Assembly (NCBI GenBank): GCA_026261815.1
Contig: JAMPIT010000350.1
Coordinates: forward strand, 2,108,001-2,172,000
Direction of reading: 5' to 3'
From: Monarcha castaneiventris obscurior
Taxonomy: Eukaryota; Chordata; Aves; Passeriformes; Monarchidae
Length of the DNA: 64,000 nt
Position 1 is the stretch's first letter. Each line of letters starts with the position of its first letter. The position numbers were made by a program, and so were the translations under genes. Shown here one piece after another: positions 12,690 through 25,100 of the stretch. The notes under the pieces are model-generated. The model was not told the origin of the DNA, ran no database searches, and saw only the letters and a program-made list of their open reading frames with translations.

Positions 12690-14699
12690 TTAAGGTTTTT
12701 AACTACATTCCAAGTCAAACTAAACTTTCTTAGTCAAAATCAGTGCTGTCTGTTGTGGCCTTTTGAATGCCAAGTTGAATAAATTCAGGCTTCCATATAA
12801 CCCCTCAAGAATTACAGAATGAATGCAAATTACTCTGTGATTATAACTGTTTCTCCCCCACTCTTCTGAAATTATTCATGTAGTTCAACTGCACTCAAAA
12901 TACTAAATATAACATTACCAAACTTATGGAGAGTGTCTGGAACAGCCTAGGATATCTCTTTCTACGATACAAATTTGATTTAGTAAGCCATAAAGATTTC
13001 AGTGGATGTTTATAGCAGAAGGAAAACATTGGAACAAGAATTTTAAGGGACCGTTTTTTCTCCTTTCAAAATATTTATTGGTTAACTGGTGTCAGTGGCA
13101 AGGTGTAGCAGTCACCAAGCCACCAGGACTCCAGGAACTTAGGGGCTCTTCTGATGATTGAGTAAATTGTGAAGTGATGTGTAAATGAAGGTGAGGAAGT
13201 GAGAAAGTGATCGAACACAGCAGATACCAGGTTCTTTTTGTATGTTACCCTTAAATGTTTGACTGTAGGGCATGTGCAAATAGCTCCTTCTCAAAAATGC
13301 TAAAAGAAGTGCAAGCATTATGGTTGTACTGTGAATCTGACTAACTAAGATAATGTATGGATCCACGAGCACATTAAGTATATATATACTTTCAGATATA
13401 TTTCCTTGTTTCTGGAAGGTGGAATTTTGTTGTTCTATTTTACTGAGCTATCATTTTTTATTGAGATATTGCTACAGTTAAGGAGAAGTAAGAATAGCAT
13501 GGAATTTGTAAACACTCCTTGCTCTTCCTACTGACCTTTTTATAGTACACAGGAAATTGTATTTAAATGGTTGCAGCTTTTACTACAAACCTGATTTGGA
13601 AATCTCTGTTTGAAAACCATGACAGTTTTATTACACTACATTAGTAAAAATTTAACAACCAGATTACTTTGCATCTTCTTTTTCCCATCTACTGATGAGT
13701 ACACATCCACAGTGTATAGTCACATCATTTCTAACATATATTTCACTTCCTTTTCATGCTTGCCCATTTTAGAAAGTTACTGGTTTGCTGTAAGTTGCTT
13801 CCTTTTTTAACACTTGTGTCTTAACACTTGTTATTGAATCCTAAATATACTAAAAACCATTGTTCTTTGGACAGTCAAGATGATTAAGCTTTAGGAATCC
13901 AATACTGCTACTCTAATGCCTCCATCATGTTCCTACACTGCCCAACTTCCTGCCATTGCTGTGAGTAGATATCCTTCCCCTATCACCTGTATTTTCTGAA
14001 TTTCAGAGGTTGAAATCTGTGTTTAGCTTGGTGCCCTACACCCACAAGTCTGCTTCAGAAAGAGAACTTGTGTCTTCTCAAGGTCCTTGAACAAGCTCAG
14101 AGATAGGAAGAAAGGGACTGAGATCTTTGTTGTACCTCAAGTGGCACAAGACAGAGGAATTTAAAATATTCCTCAATAGACAAAGAAACCCCCAAGCAAC
14201 ACATTGCCTGTTGTAGAATTAGTTTGTTCTTGAATATCATGCTTGATATTGCTTTTTCCAAAGAACAGTATATGCCATACACTAGCTGAAGTAACTACTA
14301 ACCTCATAAGATGGTCTGGACTTTTTCAGTGCAAGAGTTGTATTAATGAAACAAATAATTCTGAGAAACCATGCACTAGTTGTACTACTGGTTGAAGCAC
14401 ACAAATCAAACCAAGCAGCTGGGCATCTGGCAGGAGAGCAAACCACAGTCTTGTGCTGCAGATGAGGAAGATCCACAGTCTTTGCTACAAGAAGGGGTGC
14501 CCAAGGCAGGAAATATTTGACTTCACCTCTCTCAGAAGAAAGTAATTCCCTTTATAATGAAAGCTGTTGCTCTGTAAGAAATTGTCCCGGAAGCAGTGTA
14601 ATAAGGCCTCTCTTCACCCATATCTGTCTCCCACATCAGCCTTGGTGAACGCTTTTTCTGTCCTCTGTCCACAGGTCCTTCCATGCTGTGCCACAGTGC
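12690..14699. other. Intergenic DNA, no gene seen
   Basis: About 2 kb of AT-rich sequence between the satellite block and the CR1 element. Only short open frames are present and no splice-site-bounded exon or RNA gene could be supported. Confidence 0.55.
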
Positions 14700-15308
14700 C
14701 CGGACAGTCTTTCCTGGCCTGGATCAGCAGTGGTGTGGCCAGCAGGAGCAGGGCAGTGACCATCCCCCTGCACTGCTGAGGCCACACCTCCAATCCTGTG
14801 CTCAGTTCTGGGCCCCTCACTGCAAGAAAGGCATTGAGGGGCTGGAGCGTGTCCAGAGAAGGGCAACGGAGCTGGGGAAGGGTCTGGAGCACAAGTCCTG
14901 TGAGGGGCAGCTGAGGGAGCTGGGGGTGTTTAGCCTGGAGAAAAGGAGGCTCAGGGGGAGACCTTATCCCTCTCTATGGCTGCCTGAAAGGAGGCTGCAG
15001 CCAGGTTGGCGTTGGCCTCTTCTCCTAAGTAACAGGTTAGATAGGATAAGAGGACATAGCCTCAAGTTGCACCAGGGCAGGTTTAGGTCGGACATCGGGA
15101 AAAATCTCTTCACAGAAAGGGTAATTAGACACTGGAATGGGCTGTCCAGGGTGGTGGTGGAATCAGTGTCTGTGGAGGCGCGTGAGGAAAGACTGGACGT
15201 GGCACTCAGTGCCATGCTCTACTTGGCATGGCCGTGTTCAGCCACAGGTTGGAGTCGATGATCTCAAGAGGTGCTTTCCTACCTGATTGATTCTGTGGTT
15301 CTGTGACT
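14700..15308 (+). mobile_element. CR1 LINE, 5'-truncated 3' end
   Basis: This is the end of a CR1 non-LTR retrotransposon in the same orientation as PSPC1. Translation of the region gives the end of the reverse-transcriptase ORF: a segment around CAQFWAPHCKKGIEGLERVQ, then LEKRRLRG, and after frame breaks GRFRSDIGKNLFTERVIRHWN. It finishes with the characteristic 3' end GATGATCTC...GATTCTGTGGTTCTGTGAC. The frame is disrupted (the expected DLIALY-type segment after LRG is out of frame), so it is dead. The exact 5' limit is uncertain by several tens of bases. It stops right where the CpG island begins. Confidence 0.9.
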
Positions 15309-15606
15309 CCCCCGGCTATCCCTGCCGCCGCCTCAGTGTCTCTTGTGTCACGCCTGCCTCTCTCTCCTGCAGCGACCAGACACCCCCTAGGGCATCCCAC
15401 CCGGCTGCCTTTCCCTCGGGAGACGCCCCGGCGAGGGGCTCCTCTGCCTGGGGACGGGCTGAGCAGCCCACCGCTCTAATACAACACGGCTACCCCTCAG
15501 GCAGGAGGGAAAGACGGATCTCGGCGGGCGCGGAGCGGGTTAGCCCGGGAGCCGCGGCTGAGGCGGAGCGGCGGGGGCGCGGCCGGGAGCGGAGCGGGAG
15601 CGGGCA

Positions 15607-15617
15607 GGGGGCGGGGC
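15607..15617 (+). promoter_or_regulatory. GC box (Sp1/KLF-type)
   Basis: GGGGGCGGGGC is a full match to the Sp1/KLF consensus and lies about 130 bp upstream of the PSPC1 start codon inside the CpG island. Function is inferred from position. Confidence 0.5.
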
Positions 15618-15657
15618 TTCGGCGGGGACGGCACAACGCGCCGGGGTTAGGGGCGGC

Positions 15658-15668
15658 GCCATTTTGAA
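15658..15668 (+). promoter_or_regulatory. YY1-like site near the probable transcription start
   Basis: GCCATTTTGAA matches the core of the YY1 site found near start sites of many TATA-less genes. It lies 80-90 bp upstream of the PSPC1 ATG. An E2F-type reading of the overlapping GGCGCCATTTT is also possible. Confidence 0.35.
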
Positions 15669-15747
15669 CTGGCTGAGGGTCGGGGGCGGCGGCTGCCGAG
15701 CACGGTTCCGCGTCCCCCGAGGGAGAACCCGCGAGCAAGGAACGGAT

Positions 15748-16128
15748 ATGGCCGCGAATAGGAACTTGAAGCAAGTGCGGATCGAAAACAGCTCCCCAGC
15801 GGCGCCGCTGGGCATGGTGGGGGGTGGCGGCGGCGGCAACCTGAAAGGATTGCGCGGCCTAGAAGCGGAGAGTGAGGCGGCGGCGGCCATGGCTCTGGCG
15901 CCGAGCAAAGAAGGTGGCGGAGATGAGGAGCAGGAGGTTGGGTTCACCATCGATATCAAGAGCTTTCTCAAACCTGGCGAGAAGAGCTACACGCAGCGTT
16001 GCCGGCTGTTCGTGGGGAATCTGCCTACTGATATAACCGAGGAGGATTTCAAGCGCCTTTTCGAGCGCTACGGGGAGCCCAGCGAGGTCTTCATCAATCG
16101 AGACCGTGGCTTCGGCTTCATCCGCCTG
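15748..16128 (+). CDS. PSPC1: PSPC1 coding exon 1
   Basis: Codes residues 1-127. The chosen ATG (15,748) has G at -3 and G at +4 and no ATG occurs in the preceding 85 bases of likely 5' UTR. The start [13 protein letters not shown] matches the conserved NLKQVRIE start of mammalian PSPC1. A six-Gly run (25-30) and a four-Ala run (44-47) come from GGC/GCG repeats. The conserved block begins at [16 protein letters not shown] (64-79) and leads into RRM1. The exon ends exactly after RNP1 (RGFGFIRL), followed by the donor GTGAGG. In-frame Met23 and Met48 also lie here; Met48 is in a GCCATGG context. Confidence 0.93.
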
Positions 16129-19100
16129 GTGAGGATCCGGGCGGGCCCCTGGGGCTGCCCCGTCACCCTGGGGCTGTCTCTGAAAGCGGGAGGCTTCGGT
16201 CCCTTGCCCCCCGCCCCTTCCTCTCCTTTTCGGCGGGTGTAAAAAAAAAGGCAGCATCTGCCTCTCATTCTCTTCCTCCTCGCTGCTAGCGGTGGTTCCC
16301 CCGCCTCTTCTTCCTTCTCCCCCCTCCCCTGTTCGCCTCTACACATCCAAGCCAGACCCCTGCGTTCAGAGTAGCTCTTCCAGCCCCTGGCGTTTCGGTC
16401 CACGCCTCACGCCATGGTTCTTAATGCAGCTAATTTTAAAAACTAATTTTAAAAGCTAGTTTTAAAAACAGGATTGTTTCGAAATACCGCTGCTCCCACA
16501 TCGTGAACACAGAACCATAAAATCACGGAATTGCAAAGGTTGCGCACCGCGGGTTGTTTAAATTATTTGTGCCCGGATAAGACTAGGTTTTTAAGGGTAA
16601 TACAGTATTTGATTAAACATGCTCGAGTTGAACATGCAAAAAAAAGGAATCATCCGAAAAGTTTATGGTACTGTATTTAAATGTTAATTTAGTGTACGCG
16701 ATTAGTTTTCACGATTGCTCTGTTTAGAATGCACCGATTTGTACCATTCTGGGAATAGCTTTAGAGTGCTTTTAGGTGTCTTGTTATGATTTTTCCATAT
16801 ATTTTACTGGTTAGGTTTTTTTCCCCCTTTTTGGTTGTCGTCTTAAAATATTTATGGCATTCTGCCATGCATCTTTTACCCTGAGAATTCCCCAGCCTGA
16901 AATAGCAGTTTTCTGGAGGAAGTGCGATATATTTACATCTCGTTACTCAGTTTTATGTGTAATAAAGATTAGATAGAGTTTTTATGTGAACTTCCCTTTT
17001 CCGTTATGTTTAGGGAATATATATGTGTGTATATATATATATATATACACATATGTATTTAATAGCTTGCCTAGCCAGTTGAGCTGTGAAGAAAGATATA
17101 AAGAAGAATTTCTTTAAATGTCAGGGATTGCAGGTATCAAACCTGGTGAAGATTTTTGAAGTGAGAAAAAAGGTAGTTGTTGATTTACACTGTCTCATGG
17201 ATGGGGGTGCAGAAAGCCTATAAATGTGAGAAGAATGAACACATGAGCAAAGAAGGTAATTTCATCATTTGTTGATGAAATTTGAATTGGACATCCATGG
17301 AGAGCAAGTGCGATATTTTCACTTATTTAAAAGCAAAACCAAAACCCAACCCAAAACACCTTAGATCCTGTAGTGTAATCTTTAAATACCATTTCCTGCT
17401 GCGTGGAGCTAGGGATGCAGAATGTAAACATTTGAGTAGGTAAACATGAAAAGCATCAAGTTTTCAACTCTACTCAAAACCTTTGTAGAGCAGCACCATC
17501 ATAATGAGAATTTGTCAAGTCCTCTAATGCACAGCAAAAAATTTGCACCTATGTTGTTTTCTAGAATAAACCATAAGGGGTAATGAATGCATTTTTTTTT
17601 TCAGTCAGAGGGCAGAGGCTTTGTTGGTTTTTTGGTTGGGTTTGTTTTGTTGTTTGGTTTTTTGATTGGGGGAAAAAAAAGTTGAATGATCCTGATGCCA
17701 ATGTGCACAAGTGAAGGAAAACAACTTTGCTACTTTTTGGGGGAAGGGGGCAATCAAAAGTGATATAATAAATATTTTATATCTTGATAAAGGAATCTAG
17801 GACCCTGGCTGAAATAGCAAAGGCAGAACTTGATGGTACTATTTTGAAGAGCAGACCACTTCGAATTCGATTTGCTACCCATGGAGCTGCCTTAACTGTG
17901 AAGAATCTGTCGCCTGTGGTTTCCAATGAGCTGCTGGAACAAGCATTCTCACAATTCGGGCCAGTGGAAAGAGCAGTTGTTGTAGTAGACGATCGTGGCA
18001 GAGCTACAGGGAAAGGTTTTGTAGAATTTGCAGCAAAACCTCCAGCACGGAAAGCTCTAGAAAGATGCAGTGATGGGGCATTCTTGCTTACAACGTAAGT
18101 TCACAGGTTTTTGTTCGAATTTGTGAGTATATCTTCCATATAATGAGAGCAAAAATTGCATTCACAGTATTCCCTGGTTTTTATTTTGTTTTCAAAATCT
18201 AAAAGCCATGAGGTTAGAAATTCAAGTGTTTTACATGAATACCACAAATACTCTCGATATTTTTTTTTTTAAGAAAACCATCTTTCTCTGCTTACTGTTT
18301 ATAAGATTTCTTATTACCATATGAGAGTCTGAGAGCAAAGTTCTGGGTTTTTTCTTGTATATATGCAAAATTACTTTTCCTTCTCTATATAATAAGGCAT
18401 TTTCTATTGAGACTTTATTTTCATTGGTTGCACTCTTCCTGATCCCAGTAACAAAATGACAAAATTGTATTCCTTTGTTTCTTAACAAAACAGTGCATGA
18501 CATTGCTGATATTTCTGTAAACTAAAGAAAGTGGTTCTATCTTAAAAATTATATGTGGGTTGTAAGGCTAGGATTTTCTCGTTGCTTTAAAGTGAAGACT
18601 GAGTCTGGAAAAAGTTTGTATTAGTGATGTTTGGAAAACAATCTATTTCAAGGACAGGCAAGCTTGCAAATAGCAGCACTTCTCTTGCATCTCATATTTC
18701 TGTACTTGCCAAAGAGGGTTGTTAACTGCTGTACTTTAATACAGTCACAAGTGACTTTTTCAAATGCTTTCTTGAAAGTTGCATGAAATGATACATATTT
18801 ATGGTTATTTTTATTTTTCTGATTCTCATTGGGAAAATAAGGCTGTGGTTTCACAGCATGAAAACCCATTGACTTGGGTAACTTGGAGTTCTTTTCCTGC
18901 CCTGGCTGTGTTGTTCTTTTATCTGCTTGAGAACTTCATGGTACTTCCATAAGCTGCTCGTGCTTGCTAAAACAACAGAAAAGCATTAATTCGTATGGGG
19001 GTCCATTGCAGTCTGTTTAAGCACAGGAAGATGCTTGCTAATGTCAGTTTCACCAGAGAATAAGTCAGGAGAAAATGTTGACAGGAGGAGATGACAGGTG

Positions 19101-22100
19101 AGTGAGTAGGGGGTCTGGAACTCCAATTTCTTGTGATGATTTCTTAAATCTTGTGTGCTGCTGAACTGATTTGGTGGTTACATTGTAAATTTAATCTCAA
19201 TACATCTTTACTGTTATCAGGAGGTGCCAGCCATTTGTTCTTTTTCCCTGGCTTTCTTGGCATTAGTAATTGAATGGAAGTGTGGTGAGCCAAACAAAGG
19301 AAGTAATGTAGTTCAGTGTTACACGGGTGCTATTCTTGTCATGAGAGATGTGGCAGGGAAAAAGAAGCTGGGATATGAGGGAAGGGTATTCTTGTTTTAC
19401 CAGCTGGATGGATCAGTTGAATTGAAATGACCATCTAACCATGGCCTGAGTGAATAAAAAGCAGTTGATCATTGTTTTGCTTAGGTAACATGTTCCCTAA
19501 TGCAAAGTTGCGTGAATCTGCTGCCATCTACTTTGATGCTTTCCTTCAGAGTACAAAGTTTTACCTTTTTAAATTGAAAACTCTTTGCCTGATCAGAACA
19601 TCTTTCAATTCCTGTATAAATGTATCAAAACTAGACATTGAAAACATTAGCATTTTAACATTGTTGTTTTACTTCGTAACTTGTTAGCACCACAGTTCAG
19701 TTGTATTTAAATAGCAGAGCTGTCAGCAATTGCCATGCAGATAGCATCAGAAAAAACAGTTGCTGTGTTGTGCCCTGTGATTCCAGACTTCATATTTTTA
19801 ATCTAAACTTGGTGCCCAGAGTAAAATATAGTGGGGGGTAATTTGTTTGTTCGGTTTCGGTTGGGCTGGGTTTTTTTTGTTTGTTTGTTTTTTTGTTTGT
19901 TTGTTGGTTCTTTTGTTTTGTTTTTTGTTTTGTTTGTTTGTTTGGTTTTTTTTGCAGAGGGGGACTGGGGCAGTAGGGGAACATCTGCAAAGTGAAATAA
20001 GGGCGTGGAACATAATAAATGAGTGCTGGTGTTTTGAAAATTGTGCCTCTAGTGCTCTGTGTTTTGTAAGCTCTGCTTCCAAGACTGATGCAGAGAGCTT
20101 TTTACACAATTCGGAGTTCTTACACTGCTCTCTTTGGCAGTACTGGCTCACGCTTGCCTCTGCTTACTACATTTCAAGGAAGTTGTTTTCAGAGATAAAT
20201 TAGGATTGATTTGTGAGCCTATGGTTGTTCAAAGAATGGGTTTTATATAACTTAAGCAGAAATGTTTTTCTAATTATCACTGTAATATTAATACCAGATT
20301 ATCAAGCTGTTTTCAGTTGTAAAATAAGTTGTTAAAGTCAGTAGAAATATGAATAGGTTGTGCTGTTCTGTTATGGATTTGTTGCTTTCCCAGTACAATC
20401 ATGGCCTCTGTGGTGCCTCACTGATGAAAACAAAAAGGTAGTTCCTTCCTATTTTGTAATTATTGGTAGATGGTTTTGGTATTTTAAAAAAACAAACAGA
20501 ACTGTATCAAGTAAGTTGTAGTTTCTAGGCAGAATAGCTGGATTTGGGCATAGAAACAATTATTTTTCAAAGGTAATTCTTAAAATCGGGATCCATTGGA
20601 ATTCTGTGATTTAAGGCACAGGAATTGCATGTTAGCTTTCTGGAGTGTTTCTTCATAATGCTAAAATAAGTTGTAATTGCTTCATTAATGATTCAGTTAT
20701 TAAATTGAAAATATTTTCCAGAACTCCTCGACCTGTTGTTGTAGAACCAATGGAGCAATTTGATGATGAGGATGGACTGCCAGAGAAAGTAATGCAAAAA
20801 ACACAACAGTACCACAAGTAAGTTGTGGTTAGCTTTATTTTATGAAACATGTTTTATGTACTTAGTTACCTTTCTAAATATACACTAATTTTTACTTTTG
20901 AGTTTGTGTAGCAGGAAGTAGTGCTTTGTGTGTTGTGCTGTTTTGTGTCAAAGGATTAAACAGGACTTTCTCAAATTTCCTGATTACAGTAAGATTCAGA
21001 CTTGGCTTGTTGGTTTAACATTCTGTGCATTTACTGTAGTAGAGAGATTCTTGGCCTACACTGCAGTCAGTGGGAGCTTGTTGCCAGCAAACTGTAGTCT
21101 TTTATGGATTAGGGGTGTGGTCTAATCCTGCAGAGATTTTGAATACGCACAGATCTTTATGTTATCTGAAAAGCCCCTTAACTGTTTGCAGCCTCCCTGG
21201 TGTGTAAATCTTTGCAGCTTCCACAGTTCAGGTAAAACTTTGAGTATGACATGAGAAAGTGAGTCTTGATCATGAGATACAAGTCCCCTAATCTGAAAAT
21301 ATTAATTTTAATATTATAATTGTTAATATTATAAATTGCTTGAATCTAAAATGTTTATTCTGGTAAGACTGTAGAACACCACTTCTTAAAAATTTGTCAC
21401 TGGTAGGTACAATATCAGTGTTAGAATGGGAAATGCAGGCTCATTTTAATGTTTACAGATTCTGGCTAATATTCTGTGCTGTCTAGTAAGCTTTGATATT
21501 TATTTAAATAACTGGTTTTTGTGAATTGACTGCTTGCTTTAGAAGGCTGAACACAGATAATGTAGTGTTGCAGCTTAGTATTTTGTAGTGATGTCAATAT
21601 GAATTTTTATCTTAAAATTAAATAAATAGAACCTTTATTTGGACAATTTTTGGAAAATTGTGTTTTTACTTAATGTCTGATTTAAGCTTTGTCTGGTTAA
21701 GAATGTAGTCATTTGTCAGGTTGATAAAAAGTCAGATCCACACTTGAAGTGATTGTTTATACATTCTCTGGCTGTTACAGCTGTTGATCTAAATGTGTCA
21801 TTCTGTACATTTTTACTGCAAAATTTTTATTAGGGAAAGAGAACAGCCTCCACGCTTTGCTCAGCCTGGAACATTTGAGTTTGAGTATGCTTCACGGTGG
21901 AAGGCTCTTGATGAGATGGAAAAGCAGCAGCGTGAGCAGGTTGACAGGAACATTAGAGAAGCCAAAGAGAAACTAGAGGCAGAAATGGAAGCAGCTAGAC
22001 ATGAGCATCAGCTAATGCTGATGAGGCAAGGTAATACCAGATAATCTACTAGTATTACATTTGTTTTGTCACAGATTTTTTTTTTTTTTTTTTTGTGTAG

Positions 22101-25100
22101 CATATTGAGCTGTATACTTGGACATTTTGCTGGCCACTAATTAAATGCATTTAACTGAGAAAAAGGAAGGAATACTTCTCTGTGCACATATTCCTTGATG
22201 ATTTGCAGAAGTTATTTAAGAAACTGATAAAGAGGTGATTAAGTCTGTTTTCTTCAATTCTTAAATATGTCTTTAGGAAAAAGTTTACTTAGCCTGTTTT
22301 TCTTGAATAGGCACATGTGCTTCCAGTGTAGAGCCGTGCTGTTTTTGTAAGGTCTTGTACAAAGTCTTATGCAGAAGATAATAACATGAAAACATAACTA
22401 TGTAGTAACATAAGAAGCATAAGGTCTTACAAAGAGTGTAATAACATAGAAAACTGTTTTGAAATGCCAGATAGTTGCTGCAGCACCTGAAATGACAACT
22501 GTTTCTTGATTTATTTTCCAAGATAAAAAGTTGAAGCATTGTTTCCTTGTAAGCACAGGTGTGTGCTACAGGTGAGGAATGTGATCCAAGAATACTGCTG
22601 ACATTACACAGTACCACCCTCCCTTGGCACTTAGACACACATTACAGTTTTGTGTTTATGTGTGATGAGATCTGTAAAGATGGTTCAGTGCTTAAGATGC
22701 AGGTTGGATAACTCTCTTGTTGACTTATCTAACTGTTAATATTTAACACTGCTAATGAATGATACAGTTCCAGAACTCATGCTCTTTAATTTTCTTCAAA
22801 TTTATTCACCTGTTGCCTGTAGCTGAGGGCAGGATTAGAGATTACTTTTTCTTAAATTCATGTCTTAATTACATGTTAATCTGAGACAAGATGACAGTGA
22901 TCTCTTCACAAAGATAGAAAAGCTCTAACATGGGAAAACATCTTAGGTATGTTTTTGGATTTAGGGTTTCTTTTAAGGACAACATGAAAGAAAAGATATT
23001 CTGCTTTTTGAATATTTGTTAAATGCCAGTTTTATATGAAAAAACAATTATTCCTTCTATTAAAGAGCCACTAAAACATGAATGCATTTGGTGCTACTGT
23101 TCCAGTGAGGAAATGTGGTTTTTTTTAGTGTTGGAGTTTTTTTCCCCTCACAATTTGGTTAGCAGAGTACCTCTTTGGTACCAGATACCTTAGAATTTTG
23201 TTAAGATAGTTAGGTTTCTTCTCAGTCACCTGCCAGCGTTTAATTTTCCAAGCTCTAGGGATAAGTAAGGATTTGTTCTGTTTTAGTCTTATCAGTTCTT
23301 CAGCTTCAGTATGTATGAAAATAAGGTGGTTTTTTTCACTTGTATGTATTTTCAAAGATTAGCTGCCTCTTGTTGCTCTGAGCAGTGTGGGTCTAAGTTC
23401 ATGCCATGCCAAGAATATTGATTCTATTAATGAGATTGCATCACAGGGTTCTGTACAAAGATGCATTGAAGTTTCTAAGGCATCAGAACCTAGACTTAAT
23501 GTTTTTGTGTCCCTGGTGCACAAAGTCAAACTTAAAGATGTATTGAAAGCAGTCATTATGAAATAAAATATGAAATGTCATGTTTTGATTGTGTAGGAGT
23601 TAAAAAGAAGATAGGAAAGATGAGCTTACTGGTCCATATACTTTTGCAGGTGAAGGTTGTGTTGAAACTGCTTTACGAGAGCTAGTAGGATTTGAACTCT
23701 AGAACATGTTGGTTTGAGTACTCAGGTTCTTGTTGTGTGGTATTAATTCTGAAGGTAGATCTAATTCTTTTGATATGTGTAATTTTTCACTTTTAAGTGT
23801 CATATTTTGACAGACTGAGTCAGAAGTAATTTGTAAAGCAGAATACGTGTTTCCATGTGTAAGTAAATTGCATGGTGTTTCTATGTGATCTATGTACTGG
23901 TGGTATGCATCAAACATTTGTAAATATTCTCTCATAATGATGGTTAAATTGATTATGAAAATACTGGAAAATGTGACTGAATTTAACCAGAAGCTTAAAT
24001 TTTTAATCAATTACATGGAAGTTTGGCACTTATTTTTCATCTTTAGAACCTGAAAAATGAGCAGCTAAAACTGCTTAAAAGTCTTTGTGGAATTGATATT
24101 CCAGCTTGTAGGATTAATTTCTGAGGTGAGAGAACTTTGACCTTCTGCTCTCTGCTATGTAGAAGGTTGAAGATAAAATGAAGACCTTGCCCATTTATAA
24201 GCACAAGAAAGTGCTAATATAGCCCATTTATAAGCACAAGAAAGAGGCTAATAATAATGCTCTCTGTTTTCTTTTTTCCCCACCACTGCTTTAGTGCAGA
24301 TTTTTTCTGTTCAGAGAAATGGCCTGTCAGTCAAGAGTTACCATCACTGCAGGTCTTTTAATATGAATGGCTCTTGTCTGGCGGAATGTCTATATCTGTA
24401 TTTTCACCTGGTCTGCTAAGGCTTTCTGTCAAGATTTTGCAGTTGTCAGATGATACTGAATCGTAATTTGCTATGTTGAACTTCAAAAATACTAACAGTT
24501 TCAGGAAAGGCAATAATCACAGCTATGCTATGGACAAAAATTAGAAGTACACTGAGAAAAGCAGAGTGCTATGCCTTAAGAACAAAGGATAGTAAATGAT
24601 GAATTTGTAGTAATTAGTGGTAGAGAGAAAGTAGGAAATCTTGTGCCTGTGTGCATAAGAAATAGGGAATGCTGCATAAATTTGAAAGAACAAAGAACTG
24701 AAAAGGAAACATTTTTTCCCACAGTGGACAATGTTGTGTACAGAAGGGGTTAGTTTTTGATCTCAGTAATACCCTGAAGCAACCTAAAGGTTTATTTTAA
24801 AAGAAAAGTACACTTGTACTCTGAAATAACCTAAAAGTTATTTAAAAGCAAAAAAAAGTGTGCTTGTGACACTGCCCAACAATCAGGATACCAGTGGCCA
24901 GGCCTTCTATGGCAAGCATAGTTGGAAAGAAGCAGCCCTCAGACTTTGTGATTTGAGTGAATGAATCTTCAGTGTAATCATATTCCACTGGAGTGTGAAA
25001 TGTGTTAATTTTGCAGAAGAGAATGGAAAAGCAGTCCTGTAAAATGTGCTTGAGAAAGGACTTCTAATGTCAACAGAGATGTTGTGAGAGTAAAAATCTG

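Larger units (their letters stand above)
15309..16250 (+). promoter_or_regulatory. PSPC1 CpG-island promoter region
   Basis: GC content and CpG density rise sharply here compared with the AT-rich flanks, and the island covers the 5' UTR, exon 1 and the first bases of intron 1. A GC box (GGGGGCGGGGC, 15,607-15,617) lies about 130 bp before the start codon, and a YY1-like CCATTTT site follows. No TATA box is seen, which fits a broad housekeeping-type promoter. The transcription start is probably between about 15,600 and 15,700, but this cannot be fixed from sequence. Confidence 0.75.

Noticed and set aside
14614..15261. Long open frames on both strands (up to 192 codons)
   Set aside because: The + strand frame is a frameshifted CR1 reverse-transcriptase remnant and the minus strand frames are its shadows; none is a host gene.
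15664..15747. N-terminal extension of PSPC1 from an upstream TTG
   Set aside because: The frame is open but there is no ATG, and the extension is Arg/Gly-rich 5' UTR-like sequence without family support; the ATG at 15,748 matches the known start.
15540..16403. Long open frames on the minus strand across the CpG island and exon 1
   Set aside because: They are antisense shadows of GC-rich PSPC1 exon 1 and promoter, Arg/Pro/Ala-rich by composition, with no family resemblance.
19790..20203. Overlapping ~117-codon frames on both strands
   Set aside because: They arise from the (TTTG)n tract; composition is repeat-driven and they lie inside intron 2.
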